Shown here: positions 17,275 to 25,735 of the stretch, in pieces
How positions within the stretch are numbered: the first letter of the stretch is position 1
Layout: the number at the start of each line of letters is the position of its first letter
Assembly: GCF_019711395.1 (NCBI RefSeq)
Contig: NZ_JAIGNL010000002.1
Span: 1-64,000, forward strand
DNA from: Qipengyuania xiapuensis
GTDB taxonomy: Bacteria; Pseudomonadota; Alphaproteobacteria; Sphingomonadales; Sphingomonadaceae
Direction: 5' to 3'
Length of the DNA stretch: 64,000 nucleotides
Translations under genes and position numbers: made by a program
The notes under the pieces: model-generated
The model's database searches: none
Told to the model about the DNA's origin: nothing
The model's input: the letters and a program-made list of their open reading frames with translations, nothing else

Positions 17275-18000
17275 ATGAAGTCTTTCGCTTATCTCGCCCT
17301 TGTCAGCCTCGCGGCCACCCCTGCCATGGCGCAGGACAAGGACTGGAACTTCGGTGACGGCACCGCGCCCGAACGCTGGTCGACCATCAACACCGACTAT
17401 GCCATTTGCGACGCAGGACTGAACCAGTCGCCGATCGATCTCGGCGCAGCCAACGCACGCGGCGACGTCGAGCTAACTACCAATTTCGGCAACAGCACCG
17501 GAACGATCGATCTCGGCACCGAGAAGGTGCAGGTGAACTTCCCCGCCGGCTTGGGAATGAATTCGGGCGGCAAGGAATTCAACCTGATCCAGGTTCACTT
17601 CCACACGCCGTCAGAGCACGCAATCTCGGGCAAGCGCTATCCGCTCGTCGCCCACTTCGTCCACGCGACCGATGAAGGCGAACTCGGCGTGCTCGGTGTG
17701 ATGTACGAAGAAGGAGACGCAAACCCCGCGCTTGCCGAAATCGTCGAAGGTGTCGGCGAAGGCAAAGGCGCGGCCGTTGAATTCGACATCAACGAGATGG
17801 TGCCCGACGATCTCGACGTCTTCCGCTACATGGGCTCGCTCACCACGCCGCCCTGCAGCGAAGGCGTGAACTGGCACGTGGCCGACACCGTGCTGACTGC
17901 CAGCGCCGAACAGATCGCCGCGATGGAAGCCAATCTCGGCCCGTCCGCACGCTCTCTACAGCCGCTCGGCTCGCGCCTGCTCGTGGCGCCTTCCGACTAA
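17275..18000 (+). CDS. Alpha-class carbonic anhydrase, exported
   Basis: This zinc enzyme interconverts CO2 and bicarbonate in the periplasm. The 241-residue precursor has a signal peptide (about 1-20, ending AMA-Q). The zinc histidines sit in LIQVHFHTPSEH and AHFVH, and the conserved region GSLTTPPCSEGVNW is present. The length is normal for bacterial alpha carbonic anhydrases. The gene lies on the opposite strand between two SOS operons and has no visible tie to them. A GGAGTAG ribosome-binding sequence precedes the ATG. Confidence 0.93.
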   Translation: MKSFAYLALVSLAATPAMAQDKDWNFGDGTAPERWSTINTDYAICDAGLNQSPIDLGAANARGDVELTTNFGNSTGTIDLGTEKVQVNFPAGLGMNSGGKEFNLIQVHFHTPSEHAISGKRYPLVAHFVHATDEGELGVLGVMYEEGDANPALAEIVEGVGEGKGAAVEFDINEMVPDDLDVFRYMGSLTTPPCSEGVNWHVADTVLTASAEQIAAMEANLGPSARSLQPLGSRLLVAPSD

Positions 18001-18014
18001 TCGTACATTCCCAG

Positions 18015-18041
18015 GGGGACCGGCGGTATTGGCCGGTCCCC
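18015..18041 (+). terminator. Hairpin after the carbonic anhydrase gene
   Basis: A perfect 9-bp stem GGGGACCGG / CCGGTCCCC with a 9-nt loop begins 14 nt after the stop codon. It lacks a T-run, so termination strength is uncertain. Confidence 0.5.
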
Positions 18042-18045
18042 GTGG

Positions 18046-18060
18046 TTAAAATCCCGCTAA
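18046..18060 (+). promoter_or_regulatory. Possible CtrA site before the PilZ gene
   Basis: TTAA-N7-CTAA at 18046-18060 differs at one base from the full CtrA recognition sequence TTAA-N7-TTAA. A further TTAACC half-site lies at 18081-18086. Both lie within 85 bp of the PilZ start. CtrA often controls c-di-GMP and motility genes in alphaproteobacteria. Chance matches are common, so this is tentative. Confidence 0.35.
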
Positions 18061-18128
18061 GGCTGCTTGGAAGTCGAGCCTTAACCAAAGCGGGTGAATG
18101 TGGGCGCGACAACAACAGGGGTTTGTTC

Positions 18129-18524
18129 GTGGCGCTTTTCCAGAAACTTCCGAGTTCCCAGCCCGACCGGCGTTCAGCCCAGCGCTACAAGGTCGATTGT
18201 CCCGCCAGGCTCAAGATGCTTGGCGGCGACCGCGAGGGTCGCCTGTCGGACCTTTCGGAAGCTGGCGCGCGCTTCGATACCGACAACCCGCCCAGCGAAG
18301 GCGTATCGGGCCTTCTTTCCTGGAATGGCTACGAATTCTTTGGGAAGATCGTCTGGGCGAACGAGAACAGCTGCGGCCTCGTTTTCGAACGCAACATCCC
18401 CATCAGCGTGGTCGACGACACCGCGCAGGCCATTGAAGTCCAGAACGGCCCGGTCGCGAATTTCGGCAATATCCCTGTCGCGAGGCGCGGACGCCGGGCC
18501 TCGCTGGTTTCGGGCTCCGAGTAA
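18129..18524 (+). CDS. PilZ domain protein (c-di-GMP binding)
   Basis: This small cytoplasmic protein has 131 residues from GTG 18129. The PilZ c-di-GMP signature is present: RRSAQR (the RxxxR element) early on and DLSEAGARF (the D/NxSxxG element) about 35 residues later. The frame is open back to 18042, but GTG 18129 has AGGGG at 18116-18120 at good spacing, and it places the domain at the N-terminus as in stand-alone PilZ proteins. The output it controls is unknown. It converges on imuB with an 8-nt gap. Confidence 0.8.
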   Translation: MALFQKLPSSQPDRRSAQRYKVDCPARLKMLGGDREGRLSDLSEAGARFDTDNPPSEGVSGLLSWNGYEFFGKIVWANENSCGLVFERNIPISVVDDTAQAIEVQNGPVANFGNIPVARRGRRASLVSGSE

Positions 18525-18532
18525 TCACCGCG

Positions 18533-20119
18533 TCAGGCGCATAATCCCTGCAGGTACCAATCGGGCGCACCGCCGCGCCCGTCCCCGACAATACCGAGCC
18601 GGTAGATCCAGTAGCGTCGGCCGCGCTGGTCCTCGATCCGGTAGTAGTCGCGTAGCCGCGTCGCCCCGCGCTCGCGCCACCACTCGGGTGCGATACGCTC
18701 AGGTCCCTCGACCCGCACGACCTCGTGCACCTCGCCACGCCAGCGGAAGCGCTGGGGATAGCCGTCGGGCGTTGCGTAGAGCACCGCGATCCTCTCGGCC
18801 TTGTCGAGCAGCTTGAGCGGGCGCTTGTGGAAGGCCAGCTGGCCTTGGCTCGCGGCCTCGGGCTCCAGCGGTTTCTGCCAGCGCTGCGCCCGCTCCGGGA
18901 TGTGGCTGGCGAAGGGAACGGGGCGACTGACTGCACCCTCCCCCAAACGCACGCTCAGCCGGTCGACCAGTGCCGAAAGCGCGATGCCGTGGTTCTCCGC
19001 CGCAGCCTCGATATCGCCCTGGTCGAGCGCGAGCGGTTCGGCCCAGCTGGCGCGCAGCCGCAGCATCTCGATCCCGAAGCCCGCGTCGATATCGTCGAGC
19101 TTGGCCGCGAAGAGCCGCACGATATGCCCTGCCTCGCGCGTGGCGGCAGCCAGTTCGAGGCGGCGCACCGCAACCTCGCCATCGACGCGCCACAACCCCA
19201 GTTCGAGCCTGCGAGCCCCCTCCCCCCTGCTTTCGAGTTCGCGGGCCATGTCATCGGCAAGATCCTCCACAACCTGGTCGAGCAATTGCCGGTGGCGGAT
19301 GGGCTCCAGCAGGCGGCGCTGGACGAGCGGCATTTGCTGCGGGACCACGGGAAGCAAAGGTTCGGGCACGCGGCCGAGCAGCTGGTCGAGGCGGATCAGC
19401 GGATTGGCTGCGGGCGACTTGCGATTGCGGAAACGCCGCTGGATCGCGTCGCGGCCAATCGTGGTGAGTTCGCCCAGCTTCTTGAGGCCGAGGCGGCGCA
19501 GCACGGTGATGACATCCTGGTCGAGCCTCAGCGCAGCGACGGGAAGCTCGCCCAGCCGTGCTTCGGCATCTTCGTCGCCGCCAAGGATCGTACCCGGGGC
19601 CGCATAGTGCGACAGCGCCCATGCTGCGCCTGCCGTCGGCGCGATGGCACAGCGCACATTGAGCTCGCGCCGTGCAAAGGCAGCGGCGACATCGGCGACC
19701 AGCCCCTGCTCGCCGCCGAAGAGGTGCGGCACGGCCGTGACATCGACCAGTAAGCCGTCGGGCGCATCCATCGCCGACCACGGCCCCCAGCGCTGCGCCC
19801 AGACGGCAAGCTTTTCGAGAAAGGCCAGGTCGCCGGCGGGATCGTATGGCGCGGTCGCGATCTCGGGGCACAGCGTGCGCGCATCGGCCAGCATCATGCC
19901 CTTGCGCGCGCCTGCCGTAGCGCCTGCGCGATTGGTCGCCTCGATCCGCGGCCCATGCGCGGTGTCGGCGATCAGGACGAGCGGCATCTCGTCGAGCTTG
20001 CGACGTTCAGGTGCGCCCTGTCGCCAGCGGTCCATCGCCATGGCGGGCAGCCAGATCGAGAGGATACGGCGGAACTGAGACGGCGGCGGCCGGGAAAGGT
20101 CCGCCGCATGCGCGGTCAC
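18533..20119 (-). CDS. imuB: Mutasome protein ImuB (inactive Y-family polymerase)
   Basis: ImuB is the clamp-binding scaffold of the SOS mutasome, bringing DnaE2 to damaged DNA. The 528-residue protein has the Y-family fold (LSIWLPAMAMD near 20-30, WSAMDAPDGLLVDVT near 114-128). The catalytic acidic residues of DinB-type polymerases are not conserved, as expected for ImuB. QGQLAF (425-430) could be a beta-clamp motif. I chose GTG 20119 because it overlaps the imuA stop as GTGA. The longer open frame upstream is antisense-like and unrelated to the family N-terminus. Confidence 0.9.
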   Translation of the reverse strand: MTAHAADLSRPPPSQFRRILSIWLPAMAMDRWRQGAPERRKLDEMPLVLIADTAHGPRIEATNRAGATAGARKGMMLADARTLCPEIATAPYDPAGDLAFLEKLAVWAQRWGPWSAMDAPDGLLVDVTAVPHLFGGEQGLVADVAAAFARRELNVRCAIAPTAGAAWALSHYAAPGTILGGDEDAEARLGELPVAALRLDQDVITVLRRLGLKKLGELTTIGRDAIQRRFRNRKSPAANPLIRLDQLLGRVPEPLLPVVPQQMPLVQRRLLEPIRHRQLLDQVVEDLADDMARELESRGEGARRLELGLWRVDGEVAVRRLELAAATREAGHIVRLFAAKLDDIDAGFGIEMLRLRASWAEPLALDQGDIEAAAENHGIALSALVDRLSVRLGEGAVSRPVPFASHIPERAQRWQKPLEPEAASQGQLAFHKRPLKLLDKAERIAVLYATPDGYPQRFRWRGEVHEVVRVEGPERIAPEWWRERGATRLRDYYRIEDQRGRRYWIYRLGIVGDGRGGAPDWYLQGLCA

Positions 20120-20898
20120 GCGCGGCGGGGCGTGCGGCGATGCTGCAGCCCCGCTGTCCAATTCGCCACTGCCCGGTCCGCATCCCCGCGCGCCTTGCTC
20201 GCGGCAAGCTCTCCGCCTTTCTCCGACAAGAGCCATTCTCCCGGGGCGTGGCTGCGTGCACGGAAGAGCTCTGCCTTCCACACCGGATTGCCCGGTGCCT
20301 GCGCATTCCATTCGGGAGCGGCGGAAGGCGCCGAGGTGACATCCCAGCGCATCCGCGCCGAGGACAGGTCGCGCGCGGCATCCACCCGCACCATGAACAG
20401 CGGCACGCCATGCTTCTGCGCGGTGAGCGTCAGCCGTCGCGAGGCGGTAAAGTCGAGCGCCTTGGCGTTGCCTGCCACTTCACCGATGACGAATGCCAGT
20501 TCGCGGCAGCGCAGCCCCTCCTCGAGCGCGAAGAGCGCATCTTCCACCTTCTCTGCCAGCACATGGATCACGCGCGCCTGCAGCTCTGCAGGAAGTCCGG
20601 CGCGATAGGGCCTGCCCGTGAGCCTTGCCGCATCGCGTGTCTGCACCCACAGGATGCTGCGCCGGTCCTCGCTCTCCTGCCCTTCTCCGCGCGGGGTGTT
20701 ACGCCAGTCGTCGAGCGCCAGGGCAAGCGCAGCACCCGCACCTGCCGCCTCGCGCGAGGCCGCGAAAACCTCGCTATGGAGCGCCTTGCCCTGCACCTTC
20801 GCCAGCCCCGGGTGCCAGCGCGCACTGCGCCGCGCGGACAGCGTGGCGACATCTTCGAAGGCCGTGGTCGGCAGGGTGGAGAGATCGGTGTGGGACAT
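20116..20898 (-). CDS. imuA: Mutasome protein ImuA (RecA-like)
   Basis: This 260-residue protein of the ImuA family is a RecA-related accessory factor needed for DnaE2/ImuB-dependent mutagenesis. The N-terminus (LPTTAFEDVATLSARRSAR) and the following AAGAGAALALALDDW region fit the family. The body has the family-typical core EDRRSILWVQTRDAARLTGRPY. It is the first gene of the imuA-imuB pair, is coupled to imuB by GTGA, and has its own LexA box 18 nt upstream of the ATG. Confidence 0.88.
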   Translation of the reverse strand: MSHTDLSTLPTTAFEDVATLSARRSARWHPGLAKVQGKALHSEVFAASREAAGAGAALALALDDWRNTPRGEGQESEDRRSILWVQTRDAARLTGRPYRAGLPAELQARVIHVLAEKVEDALFALEEGLRCRELAFVIGEVAGNAKALDFTASRRLTLTAQKHGVPLFMVRVDAARDLSSARMRWDVTSAPSAAPEWNAQAPGNPVWKAELFRARSHAPGEWLLSEKGGELAASKARGDADRAVANWTAGLQHRRTPRRA

Positions 20899-20915
20899 GC
20901 AGGAACGACTCGCTT

Positions 20916-20950
20916 GTTCCTATTATGTTCCAATCTGCAGGGATTCGCAA
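20916..20950 (-). promoter_or_regulatory. LexA box and promoter of imuA-imuB
   Basis: GTTC-N7-GTTC lies at 20916-20930. On the minus strand -35 TTGCGA (20950-20945), a 17-bp spacer and -10 CATAAT (20927-20922) can be read, and the -10 lies inside the LexA box. The layout matches the promoter at 17022-17054 closely. The expected transcript has a leader of about 17 nt. Confidence 0.83.
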
Positions 20951-21046
20951 TTCATCCTTTCGCAGCCTCGCTCCGGCGCAAGGAGCGGAACGCGTGCGCC
21001 CTCCAAGCCGTTGAACGGGCAAACGCAATTCGAAAGAGGCACCCTC

Positions 21047-21532
21047 ATGAAATATGCCGATGGCAACCCCGACGCGCTCAAGAAGAAGTTCTGGCTGGCG
21101 CTTTCCGATTCGCCCTATCTCTTCCTCGAACTGAAGGGCCAGTCGGACACCGCCGTGCCGATGACCGCTCAGCTCGACAAGGACGCGGACAGCTCGATCT
21201 GGTTCTTCACGCACAAGAAATCGACCTTCGCCAAGCTCGGCGAAGTCACGGCGAGCTTCGCCGGCAAGGACCATGACATGTTCGCCCGTTTCAACGGCCG
21301 GTTGTCAGTCGAAAACAGCAAGGAGCGTTTCGACCAGTTCTGGAACAACTTCGTCGAGGCGTGGTACGATGGCGGAAAGGACGATCCCGACATCCTCTTC
21401 CTGCGCATGGACCTCGGCGATGCAGAAATCTGGAGCGGCGATCTTGGCGTGCTGAACACTGCCAAGATGGCGCTCGGAATGAATGTCCACGACGAAGCGG
21501 AAGAACGCCACGTGGAATCGGTCGATCTCTAA
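21047..21532 (+). CDS. Pyridoxamine 5'-phosphate oxidase-related (general stress) protein
   Basis: This 161-residue protein of the FMN-binding split-barrel superfamily resembles general stress protein 26. It has the expected core SIWFFTHKKSTFAKL and VTASFAGKDHDMFARFNGRL, followed by FWNNFVEAWYDGGKDDPDILFLRMD, typical of the family. Members bind flavin or are cofactor-free. The reaction here is unknown. ATG 21047 is chosen with AAAGAGG 10 nt upstream. The in-frame sequence further upstream crosses into imuA antisense. Confidence 0.85.
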   Translation: MKYADGNPDALKKKFWLALSDSPYLFLELKGQSDTAVPMTAQLDKDADSSIWFFTHKKSTFAKLGEVTASFAGKDHDMFARFNGRLSVENSKERFDQFWNNFVEAWYDGGKDDPDILFLRMDLGDAEIWSGDLGVLNTAKMALGMNVHDEAEERHVESVDL

Positions 21533-21562
21533 GACGACCCCATAACGACAATAAGAGTCGCG

Positions 21563-21593
21563 AAGGGCCGCTCCTCACAGGAGCGGCCCTTTT
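21563..21593 (+). terminator. Bidirectional terminator
   Basis: A perfect 13-bp stem AAGGGCCGCTCCT / AGGAGCGGCCCTT with a 3-nt loop is followed by TT on the plus strand and flanked by A residues on the other side. It lies between the stress-protein gene and the convergent permease gene and should serve both. Confidence 0.85.
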
Positions 21594-21597
21594 ACGT

Positions 21598-23175
21598 TCA
21601 GTCCTTCGGAGGATGGATCGGGATCATCGTTTCCTCACCCGCGACATCGTCGACCACTTCGACCACGCCGCGACCAAGGTGACTGTTGCGTCGGCTGTAG
21701 CCGAAATAAAGCACCAGCCCGATCGCCGACCATGCCGGTAGGACGAGCATCGCCTCGAGCGGCAGGTTCAGGAAGAGGAAGGCACAGCCCGCCACGGTCG
21801 CCGGCCCCACGAACCACAGCATTGGCGTGCGGAAATCGCGCTTGCGGTCAGGATCGCTCTTGCGCAGCAGCATGACCGCGAGCGCGACCATCAGGAAAGC
21901 GTAGAGCGTGCCCGCGTTAGCGATATCGGCCAGCTGCCCCACGGGGAAGAAGGCTGCCCCGACGGCCACGATCAGGCCGGTGATCGCGGTCACCACGTAA
22001 GGCGTCTTCCACTTGGGATGCACTTTCGACAGGCCTTCGGGCAGCAGGCCGTCGCGGCTCATCACGAAGAAGATGCGGGTCTGTGCGAAGAGCAGCACGA
22101 GGATGACCGAGGGCAAGGCAAGGAATGCCGCGACGCCGAGCAGATTGCCGATTCCCGAGAATCCGATCTGGCGCAGGACGTGGGCCAGTGCCTCATTCGA
22201 ACACACCAGTGCATCCGAATATGCGGGCAAGGCGCACTGCCGCGCGAGTTCTTCCGATCCGGCCGGGAAGGGGATGCCGTTAGGACCCATGATCGGTTGC
22301 CCGCCGATGGTGCCGATCGCACCGGCAGCAACGAGGATGTAGAAGACCGTGCAGAAGACCAGCGAGCCGACGAGGCCGATCGGTACGTTGCGCTGCGGGT
22401 TCTTCGTCTCCTCTGCTGCGGTCGAAACCGCATCGAAGCCGACATAGGCGAAGAAAATCGTGGCCGCCGCGCCTACCGCACCCACGCCGGTTCCGAAGCC
22501 TCCGAAGATGCCTGCTGGCAGGAAGGGATTGAACTGGTCGGGATCGAAATAGGCACTCGTCAGGGTCAAGCCGATGAAGGCCGTCAGCGCCGACACCTTG
22601 ATCGCAACGAGCACGGCGTTGACCTTGGCGCTCTCGCTGGTGCCGATCATGAGTAGCCAGGTCACCAGAAGTGCGATGACGAGAGCCGGCAGGTTGATCA
22701 GGCCACCAGGCTCGCCGCCGAGGGCCAAGGGGCCAGCAGAGAGCCATTGCGGCAAGTGGATTCCGAGAAACTCGTTGAGAATGGTACCGGTGAAATAGCC
22801 GGACCAGCCTACAGAAACGGCCGATGCCGCAATCGCATATTCCAGGATCAACGCCCAGCCGACTGTCCAGGCCAGCAGCTCGCCCATAGTCGCATAGCTG
22901 TATGTATAGGCAGAGCCCGCAACCGGGATCATCGCCGCAATTTCAGCATAGCAGAGCGCAGCCACCACGCAGACCGCGCCGGCGATAATGAAAGCGAGCA
23001 TCAGTCCCGGCCCGGCCTTCTGGGCACCGGCGGCAGTAAGAACGAAAATGCCGGTTCCGATAATGCAGCCTATGCCGAACAGCATGAGTTGCAGGGCACC
23101 TAGTGAACGGTGCAGCGACTTCTTCTCCGCCGCCGCCAGTATGGCGTCGAGCGGCTTCACTCTGTCGAGGATCAT
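21598..23175 (-). CDS. APC-family amino acid permease (CAT-like)
   Basis: This cationic-amino-acid-type transporter has 525 residues with about 12 membrane segments. The first helix region GIGCIIGTGIFVLTAAGA contains the unwound substrate-binding glycine motif of the APC superfamily. VAALCYAEIAAMIPVAGSAYTY and FFAYVGFDAVSTAAEETKNPQRNVP are also diagnostic. An extracellular loop near residues 310-345 contains three cysteines. The start is uncertain: ATG 23175 is used, while an in-frame TTG at 23187 lies just after GGAGGAG. The substrate cannot be read from sequence. Confidence 0.88.
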   Translation of the reverse strand: MILDRVKPLDAILAAAEKKSLHRSLGALQLMLFGIGCIIGTGIFVLTAAGAQKAGPGLMLAFIIAGAVCVVAALCYAEIAAMIPVAGSAYTYSYATMGELLAWTVGWALILEYAIAASAVSVGWSGYFTGTILNEFLGIHLPQWLSAGPLALGGEPGGLINLPALVIALLVTWLLMIGTSESAKVNAVLVAIKVSALTAFIGLTLTSAYFDPDQFNPFLPAGIFGGFGTGVGAVGAAATIFFAYVGFDAVSTAAEETKNPQRNVPIGLVGSLVFCTVFYILVAAGAIGTIGGQPIMGPNGIPFPAGSEELARQCALPAYSDALVCSNEALAHVLRQIGFSGIGNLLGVAAFLALPSVILVLLFAQTRIFFVMSRDGLLPEGLSKVHPKWKTPYVVTAITGLIVAVGAAFFPVGQLADIANAGTLYAFLMVALAVMLLRKSDPDRKRDFRTPMLWFVGPATVAGCAFLFLNLPLEAMLVLPAWSAIGLVLYFGYSRRNSHLGRGVVEVVDDVAGEETMIPIHPPKD

Positions 23176-23279
23176 TTCAAGCAGCAAGCTCCTCCGGCCC
23201 GCCGCGGGACTCTCCCGCTCCGCCAGCCGGACCCGCGCTGATTACGCGGTAATTTCCGGCCGACAAAGCGGAATTGGCA

Positions 23280-24710
23280 TCAGGCAGGCAAGATGCTCGG
23301 GAATAGTCCGGTCACGAGTATAATCGCCACAGCGATCGGGCACAGCCACGCGATCAGGAAACGCCAGAGGCTGAACGCCCAAGGCGAAAGACCGGTAGTC
23401 GTGCGCAGCAGGTTGGCGTCGGCCTTCCACCCGACGAAGATCGAGGTCAGCAGCGCACCGACCGGCAGCATCACCTTGCCGGTGAAGCCGTCGATCGTGT
23501 CGAGAATATCCGTATTCTCGAAGAGCGACCAGAAGCCGAGCGGGCGGACATCCGCAAGGACGTTGTAGCCGAGCAGGCACAGGATGCCGATCGCGAAGGC
23601 TCCGACACCGAAGATCAGCGCCGACTTGTGACGGCTCCAGCCGCGCTCGCCGATGCCCCATGCGGTCGGCACCTCGAGCAGCGAGATCGAACTGGTAATC
23701 GCCGCGACAAGGATCAGTACGAAGAACAGGAAGCCGAACAGCGCGCCAGCCGGCATCGTCTGGAATGCGAACGGCAGCGTCTGGAAGACCAGTGTCGGGC
23801 CAGCAGCCGGATCGAGGCCGACGGCCAGCACGATCGGGAAGATCATCAGGCCGGCAAGCAGCGCAACGCTGGTGTCGGCCACGGCGATCATCGCCGCGGT
23901 GCCGCCGAGGTTGCTCTTTTCCTTGATGTAGGAACCGTAGGTGATGAGGCCAGCCACACCGAGCGAAAGCGAGAACAGCGCCTGTCCGAGCGCCGAGTTC
24001 ATTACCTGAGGGGTCAGCTTCGACCAGTCGGGCGTGAAGAGGAATGCGACGGCATCGCCGATATCGCCCTCAATCGCGCCATAGACGACGAGGCCCACAA
24101 GCAGCACGAAGAAGGCAGGCATGAGATAGGTTGCCGCCTTCTCGATGCCCGAGCTCACGCCGCGTGCGACGATGTAGAGCGTCAGGCCCATGAAGGCGAA
24201 GTGCATGGCGAGCAGCAGGCGCGGATTGGCGAACATGTCGCCAAGGCGCTGCTGGATCTGCGCCTGGTCCTCACCGACAAGCGCGCCGCGGAACGGGTCG
24301 CCAGCCATGATGGCCTGCAACAGGTCCCAGCCCATGACGCCCGCATAGTAGAGCACCCAGCCGGCAACGACCGAGTAGAATGAGACAATGAGGAATGCGG
24401 CAATCGCGCCGATTCCGCCGAAGATCGACCAGCTGGGCGACGCATTGGAATCCTGCGCAACCTTGCGGATCGAACCGACCGCGTCGGTCTGACCGACCCG
24501 GCCGATGAAGATTTCGGAAAGGACCAGCGGGAGGCCGAGAAGGAACACGCAACCGATGTAGAAAATGACGAAGGCACCACCCCCGCTTTCACCCGCAAGC
24601 GTCGGAAAACGCCAGATATTTCCGAGGCCCACAGCAGCGCCGACCGCCGCGAGAATGAATGCAGTGCGCGAGGACCAGCCCTCGCCCGTGGTTTGTCCGG
24701 CAGCGACCAT
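23280..24710 (-). CDS. Sodium-dependent neurotransmitter-symporter family transporter
   Basis: This 476-residue NSS/SNF protein has about 11-12 membrane helices. The first helix motif AAVGAAVGLGNIWRFPTLAGESGGGAF spans the sodium and substrate sites typical of bacterial LeuT-like and TnaT-like members. ATG 24710 is chosen because GAGAGGAAA lies about 9 nt upstream. The open frame extends to 24752 without such a site. Likely substrates are amino acids or osmolytes, with sodium as the driving ion. Confidence 0.9.
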   Translation of the reverse strand: MVAAGQTTGEGWSSRTAFILAAVGAAVGLGNIWRFPTLAGESGGGAFVIFYIGCVFLLGLPLVLSEIFIGRVGQTDAVGSIRKVAQDSNASPSWSIFGGIGAIAAFLIVSFYSVVAGWVLYYAGVMGWDLLQAIMAGDPFRGALVGEDQAQIQQRLGDMFANPRLLLAMHFAFMGLTLYIVARGVSSGIEKAATYLMPAFFVLLVGLVVYGAIEGDIGDAVAFLFTPDWSKLTPQVMNSALGQALFSLSLGVAGLITYGSYIKEKSNLGGTAAMIAVADTSVALLAGLMIFPIVLAVGLDPAAGPTLVFQTLPFAFQTMPAGALFGFLFFVLILVAAITSSISLLEVPTAWGIGERGWSRHKSALIFGVGAFAIGILCLLGYNVLADVRPLGFWSLFENTDILDTIDGFTGKVMLPVGALLTSIFVGWKADANLLRTTTGLSPWAFSLWRFLIAWLCPIAVAIILVTGLFPSILPA

Positions 24711-24842
24711 TGTCGTGTATTTCCTCTCCGTCCGCGACACGCCCTCTCGCATCGCACCTGTGGGCGGGGCTTAAAGCACGGAATTCCGCGACTGTCCAAG
24801 CCTTGCTTCCAACTGTCGACAGCACTTGCTAGGGCGCTGCGC

Positions 24843-25715
24843 ATGTCGACTACATTCAAGCTCGATACGAGCACCAGCCGGGCAAACCCAACACCCCAGC
24901 CGATGAAACGGCTCACGGTGCCCAAAATCCGCGCACACAAGGCGGATGGCGAGACGAAAGACCCGTTGGTGATGCTCACGGCATACACGGCGCGACAGGC
25001 GCAGTTGCTCGACGCGCATTGCGACATGCTGCTGGTCGGGGATTCGCTGGGGCAGGTGATCTACGGCCTGCCCTCCACCATTCCCGTCACGCTCGACATG
25101 ATGGCCAACCACGCCGCCGCGGTCGTGCGCGGCAGCTATCACTCGGTCGTCATCGTCGACATGCCCTTCGGATCGTACGAGGGATCGAAGGAACAGGCCT
25201 TCGAAAGCGCCTCGCGCCTGCTCAAGGAGAGCGGCGCGGCCGCAGTGAAGCTCGAGGGCGGCGAACAGATGGCCGAGACCGTCTCCTTCCTCAACCAGCG
25301 CGGAATTCCGGTGATGGGCCATGTCGGCCTTACCCCGCAGGCGGTGAACGTCCTTGGCGGCTACATGGCGCGCGGGCGCGATGATGCTGAGGCGGAAAAG
25401 ATCGTCGGCGATGCGAAGGCACTCGATGAAGCGGGAGCCTTTGCCATCGTGCTCGAAGGCGTGCTCGAACCCATCGCGATCGAGGCGACCAAAGCTGTTT
25501 CCTGCCCCACGATCGGTATCGGCGCCTCCGCCCAATGCGACGGGCAGGTGCTCGTTACCGAGGACATGCTCGGCATGTTCGAACGCGTGCCCCGCTTCGT
25601 GAAGAAGTACGAGAATATCGCCGAGGTCATCGAAAAGACCGTCGCCCAATATGCAGAGGAAGTGCGCGCGCGCAGCTTCCCGACCGCAGACCAGACATAC
25701 CAGCCCAAGGGCTGA
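24843..25715 (+). CDS. panB: 3-Methyl-2-oxobutanoate hydroxymethyltransferase PanB
   Basis: PanB makes ketopantoate from 2-oxoisovalerate and 5,10-methylene-THF in pantothenate/CoA synthesis. The 290-residue protein has the conserved LTAYTARQAQLLD, the metal-binding LLVGDSLGQVIYG, AVKLEGGEQM and GHVGLTPQAVN. The ATG at 24843 gives the family-normal length. The frame is open further upstream but overlaps the divergent transporter promoter. No other pantothenate gene is adjacent. DUF475 follows after 20 nt. Confidence 0.95.
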   Translation: MSTTFKLDTSTSRANPTPQPMKRLTVPKIRAHKADGETKDPLVMLTAYTARQAQLLDAHCDMLLVGDSLGQVIYGLPSTIPVTLDMMANHAAAVVRGSYHSVVIVDMPFGSYEGSKEQAFESASRLLKESGAAAVKLEGGEQMAETVSFLNQRGIPVMGHVGLTPQAVNVLGGYMARGRDDAEAEKIVGDAKALDEAGAFAIVLEGVLEPIAIEATKAVSCPTIGIGASAQCDGQVLVTEDMLGMFERVPRFVKKYENIAEVIEKTVAQYAEEVRARSFPTADQTYQPKG

Positions 25716-25735
25716 CCACAGGACAATTCGAAACC

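Noticed and set aside
20119..20311. Upstream extension of the imuB frame.
   Set aside because: It overlaps imuA, codes for low-complexity Arg/Gly sequence, and the GTGA overlap at 20116-20119 gives the family N-terminus.
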